From Kitasatospora cineracea (lineage in GTDB: Bacteria; Actinomycetota; Actinomycetes; Streptomycetales; Streptomycetaceae), in the NCBI RefSeq assembly GCF_003751605.1, contig NZ_RJVJ01000002.1, positions 744,001-808,000 of the forward strand: a stretch of DNA of 64,000 nt, read 5' to 3'. The notes under the pieces are model-generated. The model worked only from the letters and a program-made list of their open reading frames with translations, was not told where the DNA came from and made no database searches. This document shows, piece by piece, positions 1 to 9,734 of the stretch. Both the position numbers and the translations under genes were made by a program. How positions within the stretch are numbered: position 1 is the first letter of the stretch; each line of letters opens with the position of its first letter.

Positions 1-349
1 GGCCGGTGTTGCCGCGGCCCATCATCACGTCGACCCGGCCCTCGGCGAGGTGCTGGAGCATCGCGAAGTCCTCGGCGATCTTCACCGGGTCGTTGGTGGT
101 GATCAGCGTGGTGGAGGTCGAGAGGATCAGCTTCTCGGTCCGGGCCGCGACGTAGCCGAGCATGGTGGTGGGCGAGGACGGGACGAACGGCGGGTTGTGG
201 TGCTCGCCGGTGGCGAACACGTCCAGCCCGACCTCCTCGGCCTTGAGCGCGATGGCCACCATGGCCTTGATCCGCTCGTGCTCGGTCGGGGTCCGCCCGG
301 TGGTGGGGTCGGTGGTCACGTCGCCGACGCTGAAGATGCCGAACTGCAC
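1..349 (-). CDS. LLM-class flavin-dependent oxidoreductase, N-terminal part (runs off the window)
   Basis: The visible 116 residues begin (V/M)QFGIFSVGDV and carry the bacterial luciferase-like barrel start. They include the segment TGEHHNPPFVPSSPT and the helix AEDFAMLQHLAEGRVDVMMG, typical of flavin (FMN or F420) monooxygenase-like proteins. The start is a GTG at 349 because GAAGGAG lies about 8 bases upstream. The substrate cannot be told. A PadR regulator ends 66 bases upstream on the same strand, so the two may be co-transcribed. The C-terminus lies outside the window. Family confidence is good; reaction unknown. Confidence 0.85.
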   Translation of the reverse strand, partial: MQFGIFSVGDVTTDPTTGRTPTEHERIKAMVAIALKAEEVGLDVFATGEHHNPPFVPSSPTTMLGYVAARTEKLILSTSTTLITTNDPVKIAEDFAMLQHLAEGRVDVMMGRGNTG

Positions 350-415
350 CGTTCTCAACTCCTTCGAGGTTGATTCAACATTCAACCACCTGCGACAACG
401 GCACGCCACTCCGCC

Positions 416-973
416 CTATTCCCCGCCCTCCGGCCCGCCCCCGGCCCCGCTCCCGGCCTCTTCGAGCGCCTCGTCCAGCCAGGCCAGCCAGAACGACTCC
501 AGCTGGATGCCGCCGCGCAGCACCAGGTGCTGCAACCGGTTCTCCCCGGCCGCCGCCTCCGGCGGGAAGTCCCGCCGCTCGATCTCCAGGTACTCCGCCA
601 GTTGCGCCCGGTGCAGCGCCCGGTGCCGGGCCAGCTCCTCCTCCAGCCCGTCCAGGCCCAGCACGGCGGCGGCCCGCAGCCGCAGCAGCAGCGGGTCCCG
701 GACCGGCTTGGGGTCCTGCGCGAGGCCGGTCCAGCGGGCCAGTTCGGCCCGCCCGTCCGGCAGCACCTCGTACTCCTTGCGCTGCCCGCGCCCCGTCGCC
801 GGCCCGGACGCCCGGACCAGGCCCTCGCGCTCCAGCCGCCCCAGCTCGCGGTAGATCTGCTGGTGGGTGGCCGACCAGAAGAACCCGATCGACCGGTCGA
901 ACCGCCGGGTCAACTCCAGCCCCGAGGACGGCTTCTCCAGCAGGGCGGTGAGGATCGCGTGCGGCAGTGACAT
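416..973 (-). CDS. PadR-family transcriptional regulator
   Basis: This 185-residue protein starts MSLPHAILTALLEKPSSGLEL and continues with a winged-helix domain (THQQIYRELGRLEREGLV), followed by the long C-terminal helical region of the PadR subfamily with Vir_act_alpha_C-like sequence. The ATG at 973 is chosen because the winged helix begins directly there; upstream in-frame sequence is Arg/Pro-rich and non-protein-like. No strong ribosome site is visible. It probably represses itself and the adjacent flavin oxidoreductase in response to a small ligand, but no operator was identified. Confidence 0.88.
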   Translation of the reverse strand: MSLPHAILTALLEKPSSGLELTRRFDRSIGFFWSATHQQIYRELGRLEREGLVRASGPATGRGQRKEYEVLPDGRAELARWTGLAQDPKPVRDPLLLRLRAAAVLGLDGLEEELARHRALHRAQLAEYLEIERRDFPPEAAAGENRLQHLVLRGGIQLESFWLAWLDEALEEAGSGAGGGPEGGE

Positions 974-1279
974 GCGGCGATCGTACGGGCCGCCCCGTCC
1001 GGGCCCCCGCCGACCGGCCCGTCCCGGCCGGGGCGGCCTCCGGGCCCCGCGATCCGCCGGAGCTTCAATTCCCGTGCTTTGACGGGGCTTTGACGATCTA
1101 TCACCCGGACAGAAAGCGCTTACCGGGTCTTGCGCAGCTCCGCCGGATGTCCGCATACTCCCGAATAGCGCCTGTCAGGATCAGATCAAAACCGGCCCAT
1201 CAGGCCGGCCCGGTCCGTGCCTGCCCGCGCCTCACGGCCCCTACCCCAGGGCCTCTCCCACTCCCCCAGGAGGAGATCT
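974..1279. other. Divergent intergenic region (306 bp) before the protease gene
   Basis: No gene is seen here. It holds the promoters of the PadR gene and the secreted protease. Two exact copies of GCTTTGACG lie at 1076-1084 and 1087-1095, 11 bp apart. One copy offers a TTGACG -35-like hexamer, but I see no convincing -10 partner. Which gene they serve is not known. Confidence 0.5.
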
Positions 1280-2155
1280 GTGAGGACCACGCGCACCACT
1301 TCCCGTCCGCGCCGCACCGGCGGCCGCCTGCTCGCCGTGGCCGCCGCCCTCGCGGCCGCGACCGCCCTCGCGGTGCCCGCCGCCGGGGCCGCCACCGCGG
1401 CGCCCGACGCCGCCACCCTGGCCCGGGTCAGCGACTCGGTCCAGCTCAGCGGCGTCAACGGCATCGCCTGGCACACCGACCCGGCCGACGGGCGGGTCGT
1501 CGTGACGGCCGACAGCACGGTCACCCCGGCCGCGCTCGCCCGGCTCACCAAGGCCGCCGGGGCGGACGCCGCCCGGCTCAAGGTCGAGCGCACCTCCGGC
1601 GCCTTCACCCCGCTGCTGTCGGCGGGCGCCGCGATCTACGGTGGCGGCTACCGCTGCTCGCTGGGCTTCAACGTGGTCAAGGGCAGCACGTACTACTTCC
1701 TGACCGCCGGCCACTGCGGCAACATCGCGAGCACCTGGTACACCAACTCCGGCCAGAGCACGGTGGCCGGCACCACCGCCGGCTCCAGCTTCCCCGGCAA
1801 CGACTACGCCCTGGTCCGCTACACCAACACCTCGCTCAGCCACCCCGGCGGCTACACGGCCGCCAACGCCTACGTCGGCGAGGCGGTCAAGCGCACCGGC
1901 TCCACCACCGGCACCCACAGCGGCAAGGTCACCGCCCTGAACGCCACCGTCCGCTACTCCGACGGCGGCACCGTCAGCGGCCTGATCCAGACCACCGTCT
2001 GCGCCGAGGGCGGCGACTCCGGCGGCCCGCTCTACGACGGCAGCAAGGCCCTCGGCCTGACCTCCGGCGGCAGCGGCAACTGCACCACCGGCGGCACCAC
2101 CTTCTTCCAGCCCGTCACCGAGGCCCTCTCCGCCTACGGGGTCTCGATCTACTGA
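1280..2155 (+). CDS. Secreted streptogrisin-like serine protease (S1 family) with propeptide
   Basis: A 291-residue preproprotease. Residues 1-40 form a signal peptide (Arg-rich start, Ala/Leu core). About 70 residues of propeptide follow ([19 protein letters not shown]...). The mature chymotrypsin-fold enzyme begins near residue 113 at [18 protein letters not shown]. The catalytic triad is visible as His145 (TAGHC), Asp175 (GNDYALV) and Ser247 (GDSGGP). Four cysteines are placed for the two family disulfides. The GTG at 1280 is preferred because AGGAGGAG precedes it. A perfect hairpin follows the stop. It is presumably an extracellular nutrient-scavenging protease. Cleavage preference is not read from sequence. 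Confidence 0.93.
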   Translation: MRTTRTTSRPRRTGGRLLAVAAALAAATALAVPAAGAATAAPDAATLARVSDSVQLSGVNGIAWHTDPADGRVVVTADSTVTPAALARLTKAAGADAARLKVERTSGAFTPLLSAGAAIYGGGYRCSLGFNVVKGSTYYFLTAGHCGNIASTWYTNSGQSTVAGTTAGSSFPGNDYALVRYTNTSLSHPGGYTAANAYVGEAVKRTGSTTGTHSGKVTALNATVRYSDGGTVSGLIQTTVCAEGGDSGGPLYDGSKALGLTSGGSGNCTTGGTTFFQPVTEALSAYGVSIY

Positions 2156-2172
2156 CCCGCCCCGCCCCCACA

Positions 2173-2214
2173 GGTGCCCACCGGAGCTCCCCGACCACGG
2201 CTCCGGTGGGCACC
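2173..2214 (+). terminator. Hairpin terminator after the protease gene
   Basis: The arms GGTGCCCACCGGAGC (2173-2187) and GCTCCGGTGGGCACC (2200-2214) pair perfectly over 15 bp around a 12-base loop, 17 bases after the protease stop. No U-run follows, as is usual in streptomycetes. Confidence 0.85.
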
Positions 2215-2331
2215 GGCGCGCTGTCGGCGGGTCAGCGGATCGAGACCCCGCGGGCTTCGCCGCGATGTACCTGCGGGCGGCCCAGCACTGCCTGCGCCGG
2301 GGCTGCCCGCTCAGCTACTGCTGACGCCCGC

Positions 2332-4350
<2,019 letters not shown>

Positions 4351-4392
4351 TCAGGATTTGTTACCCAACGGTAGGGCGCGGCGGACCAGCTG

Positions 4393-4406
4393 TGCAACTA
4401 GTTGCA
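4393..4406. promoter_or_regulatory. 14-bp perfect palindrome, possible MarR-type operator
   Basis: TGCAACTAGTTGCA is a perfect palindrome lying between the divergent fadH and S4-protein genes, 29 bp before the S4 ATG and 55 bp before the fadH ATG. Its size and symmetry are those of MarR-family operators. No MarR gene occurs in the window, so the regulator is unknown. Confidence 0.5.
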
Positions 4407-4434
4407 AAAACGTGAGCGGGACTACAGTCGTGCC

Positions 4435-4827
4435 ATGAGTACGGACGAGGCGAGCGTGCGGATCGACAGCTGGATCTGGGCGATCCGGCTGATCAAGACC
4501 CGCTCGGCAGCGGGCGCGGCCTGCCGGGCCGGGCACGTCAAGGTGAACGGGGCCACCGCGAAGCCCGCGCAGCACGTCAAGCCGGGCGACGACGTCCGGG
4601 TCCGGGTCGAGGGCCGGGAGCGGATCGTCCAGGTGGTCCGCCCGATCGCCAAGCGGGTCGGCGCCCCCGTCGCCGAGACCTGCTACGTCGACCACAGCCC
4701 CCCGCCGCCGCCCCGCACCGAGCGCCCGGCCGCCGTCGCCCAGCGCGACCGCGGCGCCGGGCGCCCGACCAAGCGCGAGCGGCGCGACCTCGACAAGCTC
4801 AAGGACGGCTACCGCCCCTACTTCTGA
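4435..4827 (+). CDS. Hsp15-like RNA-binding S4 domain protein
   Basis: A 130-residue basic protein. The S4 RNA-binding fold spans residues 8-75 (VRIDSWIWAIRLIKTRSAA, GHVKVNGATAKPAQ, GDDVRVR). The C-terminal tail GRPTKRERRDLDKLKDG matches the tail of E. coli Hsp15 (HslR). Hsp15 binds stalled 50S subunits that carry nascent-chain tRNA, so a role in ribosome rescue after stress is likely. A Pro-rich linker (SPPPPPPR) separates the two parts. The ATG at 4435 is supported by the start of homology. The gene is divergent from fadH. Confidence 0.88.
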   Translation: MSTDEASVRIDSWIWAIRLIKTRSAAGAACRAGHVKVNGATAKPAQHVKPGDDVRVRVEGRERIVQVVRPIAKRVGAPVAETCYVDHSPPPPPRTERPAAVAQRDRGAGRPTKRERRDLDKLKDGYRPYF

Positions 4828-4865
4828 CCGCCCGCACTTCTGACCGCCCGCACTTCTGACCGCCC
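4821..4865. repeat. 16-bp tandem repeat, 2.8 copies, over a stop codon
   Basis: The unit CTTCTGACCGCCCGCA occurs at 4821-4836 and 4837-4852, then partly at 4853-4865. The first copy contains the stop codon of the S4 gene. Because the unit is 16 bp, successive TGA codons fall in all three frames. Confidence 0.9.
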
Positions 4866-4890
4866 CCGGCCCGCCGCCCCCGGTTGCCGC

Positions 4891-5385
4891 CTACGCCTCG
4901 GCGGCCTTCTCCTTGGCGATCCGCACCTGCTCGGCGAACTGCTCGGCGGAGATCCGCTCCACCGAGGCCCCGTACTTCGCGGCCAGTTCGTCGGCGGGCC
5001 CGGCCTGGTGCTCGACCAGGTCGACCACCAGCAGCGCCCGGCCGTTGCCGACCCGCGAGGAGAGCACGATCAGGCCCGCGCCGCCGTCGGTGATCTCGGC
5101 CTGCTCGGCCGCGTTGCCGATCGCCGCGCCCGCCGCGAAGCCCAGCAGCACGCCGATCGGCCCGCCGAGCAGCCCGACCAGGCCGCCGACCAGGCCGGAG
5201 CCGACGGTGGGGACGCCCGCGCCGCGGATGTGGCTCTCCGGGATGTCGACGATGCCCTGCTCGTCGCGCTCCAGCACCGCGACCTGCCGGAGTCCGGGCA
5301 GGTGCATCGCGTCCTCGTAGGCCAGGCGGCACTGCGCCCGGTCGTCGAAGCCGAGCAGCAGCACGTTGTGGTGGTGGTCGCTCAT
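4891..5385 (-). CDS. DUF1269-like protein with glycine-zipper segment
   Basis: A 164-residue protein starting MSDHHHNVLLLGFDDRAQCR. It has an alpha/beta start with a two-strand pattern (RQVAVLERDEQGIV), then a glycine/leucine-rich segment at about residues 50-95 (GLVGGLVGLLGGPIGVLLGF) able to insert in a membrane. A second soluble part follows (GLIVLSSRVGNGRALLVVDLV). This order matches DUF1269 proteins, whose function is unknown. The start at 5385 is chosen because upstream in-frame sequence is low-complexity Arg/Ala. It converges with the S4 gene. Confidence 0.75.
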   Translation of the reverse strand: MSDHHHNVLLLGFDDRAQCRLAYEDAMHLPGLRQVAVLERDEQGIVDIPESHIRGAGVPTVGSGLVGGLVGLLGGPIGVLLGFAAGAAIGNAAEQAEITDGGAGLIVLSSRVGNGRALLVVDLVEHQAGPADELAAKYGASVERISAEQFAEQVRIAKEKAAEA

Positions 5386-5552
5386 CGCGGTTCCCTTCGC
5401 CCTCGCCGACGGTCGTCCCGCCCCGGCGCCGCACCGGACGCGGCACGCGCCCATCCTGCCCGCGCCGCCCGGACCCATGCCCGCGCCGCGCCGCGGGGCC
5501 CGGGCGGAGGCGGCCGGCCGCACCGCCGGGCCGGGGCGCCGGGCGCGCGATA

Positions 5553-5975
5553 ATGGACCCCATGGCCCGCCGACGCACCCCCGCCCCCGCCGCCCCCGCC
5601 GACTGCCCGTGCGGCCTGCCCGCCCGGTACGCCGACTGCTGCGGCCGCCTGCACCGCGGCGAGGCCGCCGCGGGCAGCGCCGAGCAGCTGATGCGCTCCC
5701 GGTTCAGCGCCTTCGCGGTGCGCGACGAGCCGTACCTGCTGCGCTCCTGGCACCCGGACACCCGGCCCGCCGAGGTGGACTTCGACCCGGCGCTGCGCTG
5801 GGAGCGGCTGGAGATCCTCGGCGCGGGCGAGGGCGGCCCGTTCCACACCGAGGGCACCGTCGAGTTCCGCGCCCACTACCGGGAGGGCGGCCGGGCCGGC
5901 TCCCTGCACGAGCACAGCCGGTTCGTCCGCCACCAGGGCGAGTGGGTCTACCTGGACGGCGACGTCAAGTCCTGA
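5553..5975 (+). CDS. YchJ-family (UPF0225) zinc-motif protein
   Basis: A 140-residue protein with an N-terminal SEC-C-like cysteine cluster (CPCGLPARYADCC) followed by the NTF2-like YchJ domain (EQLMRSRFSAFAVRDEPYLL, SWHPDTRP, HEHSRFVRHQGEWVYLDG). The E. coli homologue has a second SEC-C at the C-terminus, absent here. Starts at 5553 or 5562 are both possible (ATG-GAC-CCC-ATG). The family's molecular role is not established. Confidence 0.88.
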   Translation: MDPMARRRTPAPAAPADCPCGLPARYADCCGRLHRGEAAAGSAEQLMRSRFSAFAVRDEPYLLRSWHPDTRPAEVDFDPALRWERLEILGAGEGGPFHTEGTVEFRAHYREGGRAGSLHEHSRFVRHQGEWVYLDGDVKS

Positions 5976-6032
5976 CGCCCCGTCAACTCGCCTCCACCGG
6001 GCGGCGGTCGGGCTTCGACGGGCGGCCGGCCG

Positions 6033-7052
6033 TCAGGGGGCGACGTCCACCAGGACCTTGCCCACCGCGCGGCCCTCGACCGCCCGGTGCGCGTCGGCGG
6101 TGCGGTCGAGGGGGAAGCGGACCAGCGGGAGGCCGTGCTCCTCGCCGACCGGCAGGGCGCCGTCGCGCACCGCGGCGGCGACGTCCTCGACGGCCGCGGC
6201 CCGCGCCCGGGGTCCGGCCGTGTAGAGCACCAGGAACTGGAGGCGCGCGTTCAGCACCATGGTCCGCGGCACGTCCAGTTCGACCGGCCGGCCGCCGTCG
6301 TTGGCGTAGGTGGAGATCGTGCCGCGGGTCCGCAGGACGGCCAGGTCGAGGGCGAGGTTCGCGCCCAGGGCCACCTCCGCGACGAGGTCGACGCCCTGCG
6401 GGGCGATCCGGCGGATCTCGGCGGCCGGGTCGCCCCGGCGGTAGTCGACCACGTGGTGGGCCCCGGCGGCGGTGGCCAGCCCGGCCTTCGCCGGGCTGCT
6501 GACCGTGCCGACCACGGTGGCACCGGCCCATCGGGCGAGCTGGATCACCGCGTGCCCGACCGCTCCGGCCCCGCCCGCGGCGAGCACCACCTTCCCCTCC
6601 AGCGCCCCGGGCCGCAGCCGGTCCGGCCCGTCCTCGGCGACGGTGAGCGCGCGGTGCGCGGTCAGCGCGGGGACGCCGAGCGCGGCGCCGAGGTCGAACC
6701 CGGCCCCGTCGGGCAGCGGCACGGCCTGTTCGGCGGGCACGACGGTGAACTCGGCGGCGGTCCCGGTGGGGCGCCCGGCGGCGGCCATGAACAGCCAGAC
6801 CCGCTGGCCGACCCGGCCGCGGTCGACGCCCTCGCCGACGGCGTCGACCGTGCCGGCCCCGTCGAGGTGCGGGGTGACCTCGGCGAAGCGCTTGGGGTGG
6901 CCGATGCCGGAACGCGCCTGCCAGTCGGTCGGGTTGACCCCGGAGACGGCGACGCGCACCCGGACCTCGCCCGGGCCGGGCTCGGGCCGGTCGCGGTCGA
7001 CGAGCCGGAGGACGTCGGGGGCACCGGTGTCGCGGTAGACGATGGCTTTCAT
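6033..7052 (-). CDS. Zinc-independent quinone oxidoreductase (MDR superfamily)
   Basis: A 339-residue NADPH-dependent alcohol dehydrogenase-like protein (MKAIVYRDTGAPDVLRL, GEVRVRVAVSGVNPTDW) with a Rossmann motif AAGGAGAVGHAVIQLARWAG near residue 160. It lacks the catalytic-zinc residues of true alcohol dehydrogenases, like quinone reductase/zeta-crystallin proteins. It lies 55 bases after the aldo/keto reductase gene in the same orientation and is probably the last gene of a TetR-controlled redox operon, perhaps for reactive carbonyls or quinones. The inducer is unknown. Confidence 0.9.
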   Translation of the reverse strand: MKAIVYRDTGAPDVLRLVDRDRPEPGPGEVRVRVAVSGVNPTDWQARSGIGHPKRFAEVTPHLDGAGTVDAVGEGVDRGRVGQRVWLFMAAAGRPTGTAAEFTVVPAEQAVPLPDGAGFDLGAALGVPALTAHRALTVAEDGPDRLRPGALEGKVVLAAGGAGAVGHAVIQLARWAGATVVGTVSSPAKAGLATAAGAHHVVDYRRGDPAAEIRRIAPQGVDLVAEVALGANLALDLAVLRTRGTISTYANDGGRPVELDVPRTMVLNARLQFLVLYTAGPRARAAAVEDVAAAVRDGALPVGEEHGLPLVRFPLDRTADAHRAVEGRAVGKVLVDVAP

Positions 7053-7107
7053 GATCCGTCCTGGGGAGCTGGTCCAGCGGGGCAGGGGGCGGCCGGGTCG
7101 GTTCCGG

Positions 7108-8001
7108 TCAGCCGATGGGCACGTCGGTGGAGCGGGACGCGATGCCGTCGAGGGCGGCGAGGGCCGCGGCGTCGAGGGTGATCGCGCCGACCGCGAGGTT
7201 GGCCTCCAGGTGGGCGGCGTCGGCGGTACCGGGGATCAGCAGGACGTTCGGGGCGCGGTGCAGCAGCCAGGCGAGGCCGACCTGGGACGGCGTGACGCCC
7301 AGGGACTCGGCCACGGCGTGCACCGCCGGCTCGTCGGTCGCCTTGGGCAGGCCGGGGAAGGACCCGCCGAGGGGGAAGAACGGCACCCAGGCGATGTTCT
7401 CGGCCGTGCACAACCGCAGCAGGTCCTCGTCCTGCCGGGAGACGAGGCTGTAGGCGTTCTGCACGCAGACGACGCCGGCGGGCAGGGCGCGGCGCAGGCC
7501 GTCGAGGGTCACGCTGCTCAGGCCGATCGCGCCGATCTTGCCCTCGTCGCGCAGCGCGGTCATCACCGCGAGCTGGTCGTCGAGGTCGACGACCTGGTCC
7601 CCGTCGGGGCGCAGTCCGGGGCCGGTGTCCAGCCGGCGCAGGTTGACGACCTCCAGCCGGTCGGTGCCGAGGCTGCGCAGGTTGTCCTCGACGCTGGCGC
7701 GCAGTTGCTCGGGGCGCTGCGCCAGGCGCAGCGGCAGGCGCCCGCCCGGGTCGGGGTCGGCCCCCACCTTCGTGACGACCAGGACGCCGTCCTCGGGGCG
7801 CAGCGCCTCGCGGATCACCTCGTTGGCGAACCCGAAGCCGTAGAACTCGGCGGTGTCCACGTGGTCGACGCCCAGCTCGACCGCCCGGCGCAGCAGCGCG
7901 ACGGCCTCGTCGCGGCGGCCGTGCAGGCGCTCCAACTGCAGGGCGCCGTAGCCGATCCGGGAAACGGTGCGGGTGGCGAACCGGGCGGTCCCGATGGTCA
8001 T
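7108..8001 (-). CDS. Aldo/keto reductase
   Basis: A 297-residue TIM-barrel oxidoreductase. Catalytic Asp and Tyr are visible in HVDTAEFYG and Lys in VVTKVG. The usual catalytic His position (…L-H-R…) reads VVNLRRLD, so the tetrad is D-Y-K-R; I recall this Arg variant from actinobacterial aldo/keto reductases. The C-terminal NADPH-binding segment (LLIPGTADAAHLEANL) is present. Its ATG overlaps the TetR stop (ATGA), showing translational coupling, and the quinone reductase follows. It likely reduces a small carbonyl compound. Confidence 0.9.
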   Translation of the reverse strand: MTIGTARFATRTVSRIGYGALQLERLHGRRDEAVALLRRAVELGVDHVDTAEFYGFGFANEVIREALRPEDGVLVVTKVGADPDPGGRLPLRLAQRPEQLRASVEDNLRSLGTDRLEVVNLRRLDTGPGLRPDGDQVVDLDDQLAVMTALRDEGKIGAIGLSSVTLDGLRRALPAGVVCVQNAYSLVSRQDEDLLRLCTAENIAWVPFFPLGGSFPGLPKATDEPAVHAVAESLGVTPSQVGLAWLLHRAPNVLLIPGTADAAHLEANLAVGAITLDAAALAALDGIASRSTDVPIG

Positions 8002-8555
8002 GACGCCGTCTCCTCGTCCGTGGTGCGCAGGGCGGTGTACAGCAGTTCGGCCTGGTAGAGCGCCATGACCCGGTGGGCGATCGGCGCGGCGAGCTCGCGG
8101 GCCCGGTCCGGCTCGTGGTGCTCGACCTTGACGAGCCAGGCCGTGACGCAGTCGTGCAGCATCGTGCGCATCCGGTCGGTCGCGTCGACGATGATGTCGC
8201 GGACGGCCGGGTCGGTGGTCGCCTCGCTCCAGGTCTGCACGCCGACCCGGGCCTCGGCGGGGTCGATCGCGGCGGTCAGGCGGGAGAGCAGCTCGTCGGG
8301 GCCGGGCGGGACGTCGGCCGCGGCGTACTCGCCGATGGTTCCGGCCCGTCTGGAGAGCATCTCGCGGGCGGCGGCCCGGACCAGTTCGGCCTTGTTGCGG
8401 TAGTGCGCGTAGATCGAGCCGACCGACAGCCCGGACTCGGCGGTGATGTCGGCGATCGAGGTCCGTTCCAGGCCGTTGCGGCTGAAGCAGCGCACGGCGG
8501 CCTCGGCGATCTGGGTACGCCGGAGTTCCTTGCGCGCGTCGGTGAGCCGGGGCAC
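7998..8555 (-). CDS. TetR-family repressor of the aldo/keto reductase operon
   Basis: A 185-residue regulator. The N-terminal helix-turn-helix spans residues 10-50 (RRTQIAEAAVRCFSRNG, TSIADITAESGLSVGSIYAHY). The ligand-binding helical domain follows, with a TetR_C pattern (TDPAVRDIIVDATDRMR). The start is GTG 8555, preceded by GGGAGG; the longer frame is Ser/Arg-rich. Three matching inverted repeats lie just upstream (8572-8650), so autoregulation of tetR-akr-qor is likely. Its stop overlaps the next ATG. Confidence 0.92.
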   Translation of the reverse strand: MPRLTDARKELRRTQIAEAAVRCFSRNGLERTSIADITAESGLSVGSIYAHYRNKAELVRAAAREMLSRRAGTIGEYAAADVPPGPDELLSRLTAAIDPAEARVGVQTWSEATTDPAVRDIIVDATDRMRTMLHDCVTAWLVKVEHHEPDRARELAAPIAHRVMALYQAELLYTALRTTDEETAS

Positions 8556-8571
8556 CGCGCCTCCCACAAAA

Positions 8572-8650
8572 AGAATGACGGTTCTGCTTGCACCGCAGAC
8601 ACTAGCAGAACCGCTGTTCTTTTTGCGCTCGCTAGGAGAACTGAGGTTCT
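8572..8650. promoter_or_regulatory. Three operator-like boxes AGAAY-N4-GTTCT upstream of tetR
   Basis: Three 14-bp inverted repeats of the form AGAAYNNNNGTTCT lie at 8572-8585 (AGAATGACGGTTCT), 8607-8620 (AGAACCGCTGTTCT) and 8637-8650 (AGAACTGAGGTTCT). The centres are 35 and 30 bp apart, about three helical turns. Boxes 1 and 2 also sit inside a larger inverted repeat with 20-base arms (17 of 20 positions matching). They precede the tetR GTG by 17-95 bases. Box 3 overlaps the end of the neighbouring acetyltransferase gene. Confidence 0.8.
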
Positions 8651-9705
8651 CTTTGTGCCGGAGGAGCCCCGCCCGCCAGCCGGTGTTTGAGGGCGAGCAG
8701 CGCCCCGCCCGGGCCGCGCGGCCGCAGCCAGCCGGTGTCGGTCCGGTCGACCGCCCCGAACCGGTACTTGTACGGTTCGGCACCGCGCAGGAAGTCGAAG
8801 GTGCGCACGCCCTCGGCCGCGCAGTCGCGGAGCGCCGCGTCGACCAGCGCGGTGCCCAGCGAGTCGGCGGCGAACCGCGGGTCCCAGCCGGTCTGGTAGT
8901 AGGCGAACCGGTCGGCCCAGCGGAAGCCGTACAGCACGCCGACCACCTCGCCGCGGCAGCGGGCGAGCTGGAAGGCCGGGCCGCGGCCGGGCGCGGCGCC
9001 CTGCACCAGCAGGCGGTGCAGCGGCAGCCGGTCGGCCCCGAAGCTGCTGGCCCCGCCCGCGGCGGCCGCCCGGCGCAGCCGGTGCAGTCGCAGCAGTTCG
9101 TCCAACAGCCCGGCCGCCAGGGCGGGTTCGGTGCTGCCGGGCGGCAGCCAGTGGAAGTCGACCCCGGCGGCGGCGAGCCGCCGGCGGGCCCGCCGGTTGG
9201 CGGCCCGGAAGTCCCGCGAGCCGAGCCGGTCGGGCCCGTCGGCCAGGTCCGCGCGCGGGCAGGCGGACCGGGCGACGGGGCGGGCGCCGACCGGCGGCAG
9301 GTCCGCGTGCGCGGCGTCCAGGTTCGGCAGCCAGAGCGTCTCGCGCCGGGCCCGGCCGGCCAGCCAGGCGGCCACCTCGGCCCGCCGGTGCGGGCGGACG
9401 GCGGGCCCGCAGTGGTCGGCGGCCCCGGGCCCGGACCCGAGCAGGGTGAGCACCGGCAGCTCGACCGGCACCCGCCGGTGCACCCGCAGCCGGGCCGCCC
9501 CGAGCGGCAGCACCGCCTCGGCCCGCCCGTCCGGGCCCCGCCACACCGCGATCTCCCCGGCCTGCCCGACCCCCAGCGTCCGCCACCAGGCGAGCACCCA
9601 GTCCGGCCCGGCGAACCACGATCCGTCCGGGTCCTGGGCCACCAACTCCCGCCAGTCGTGCACGAGTTCGCCGTCCAGCTCGGGTGTGCGATGGATCTCC
9701 GGCAC
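8632..9705 (-). CDS. CelD/BcsL-type GNAT acetyltransferase
   Basis: A 357-residue protein with the GNAT_6 (CelD-like) fold. The N-terminal part is ELVAQDPDGSWFAGPDWVLAWW, and the C-terminal acetyl-CoA-binding part is AFQLARCRGEVVGVLYGF ... YYQTGWDPRF and FDFLRGAEPYKYRFGA. Members modify extracellular polysaccharides or capsule precursors. The start GTG 9705 follows a G-rich ribosome site. It lies 29 bases after the polysaccharide deacetylase gene, so the pair probably acts on one surface glycan. The stop overlaps a TetR-operator-like box. The acceptor is unknown. Confidence 0.82.
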   Translation of the reverse strand: MPEIHRTPELDGELVHDWRELVAQDPDGSWFAGPDWVLAWWRTLGVGQAGEIAVWRGPDGRAEAVLPLGAARLRVHRRVPVELPVLTLLGSGPGAADHCGPAVRPHRRAEVAAWLAGRARRETLWLPNLDAAHADLPPVGARPVARSACPRADLADGPDRLGSRDFRAANRRARRRLAAAGVDFHWLPPGSTEPALAAGLLDELLRLHRLRRAAAAGGASSFGADRLPLHRLLVQGAAPGRGPAFQLARCRGEVVGVLYGFRWADRFAYYQTGWDPRFAADSLGTALVDAALRDCAAEGVRTFDFLRGAEPYKYRFGAVDRTDTGWLRPRGPGGALLALKHRLAGGAPPAQREPQFS

Positions 9706-9734
9706 TTCCCCGCCCCCTCTCGTCCCGGTGCCGT

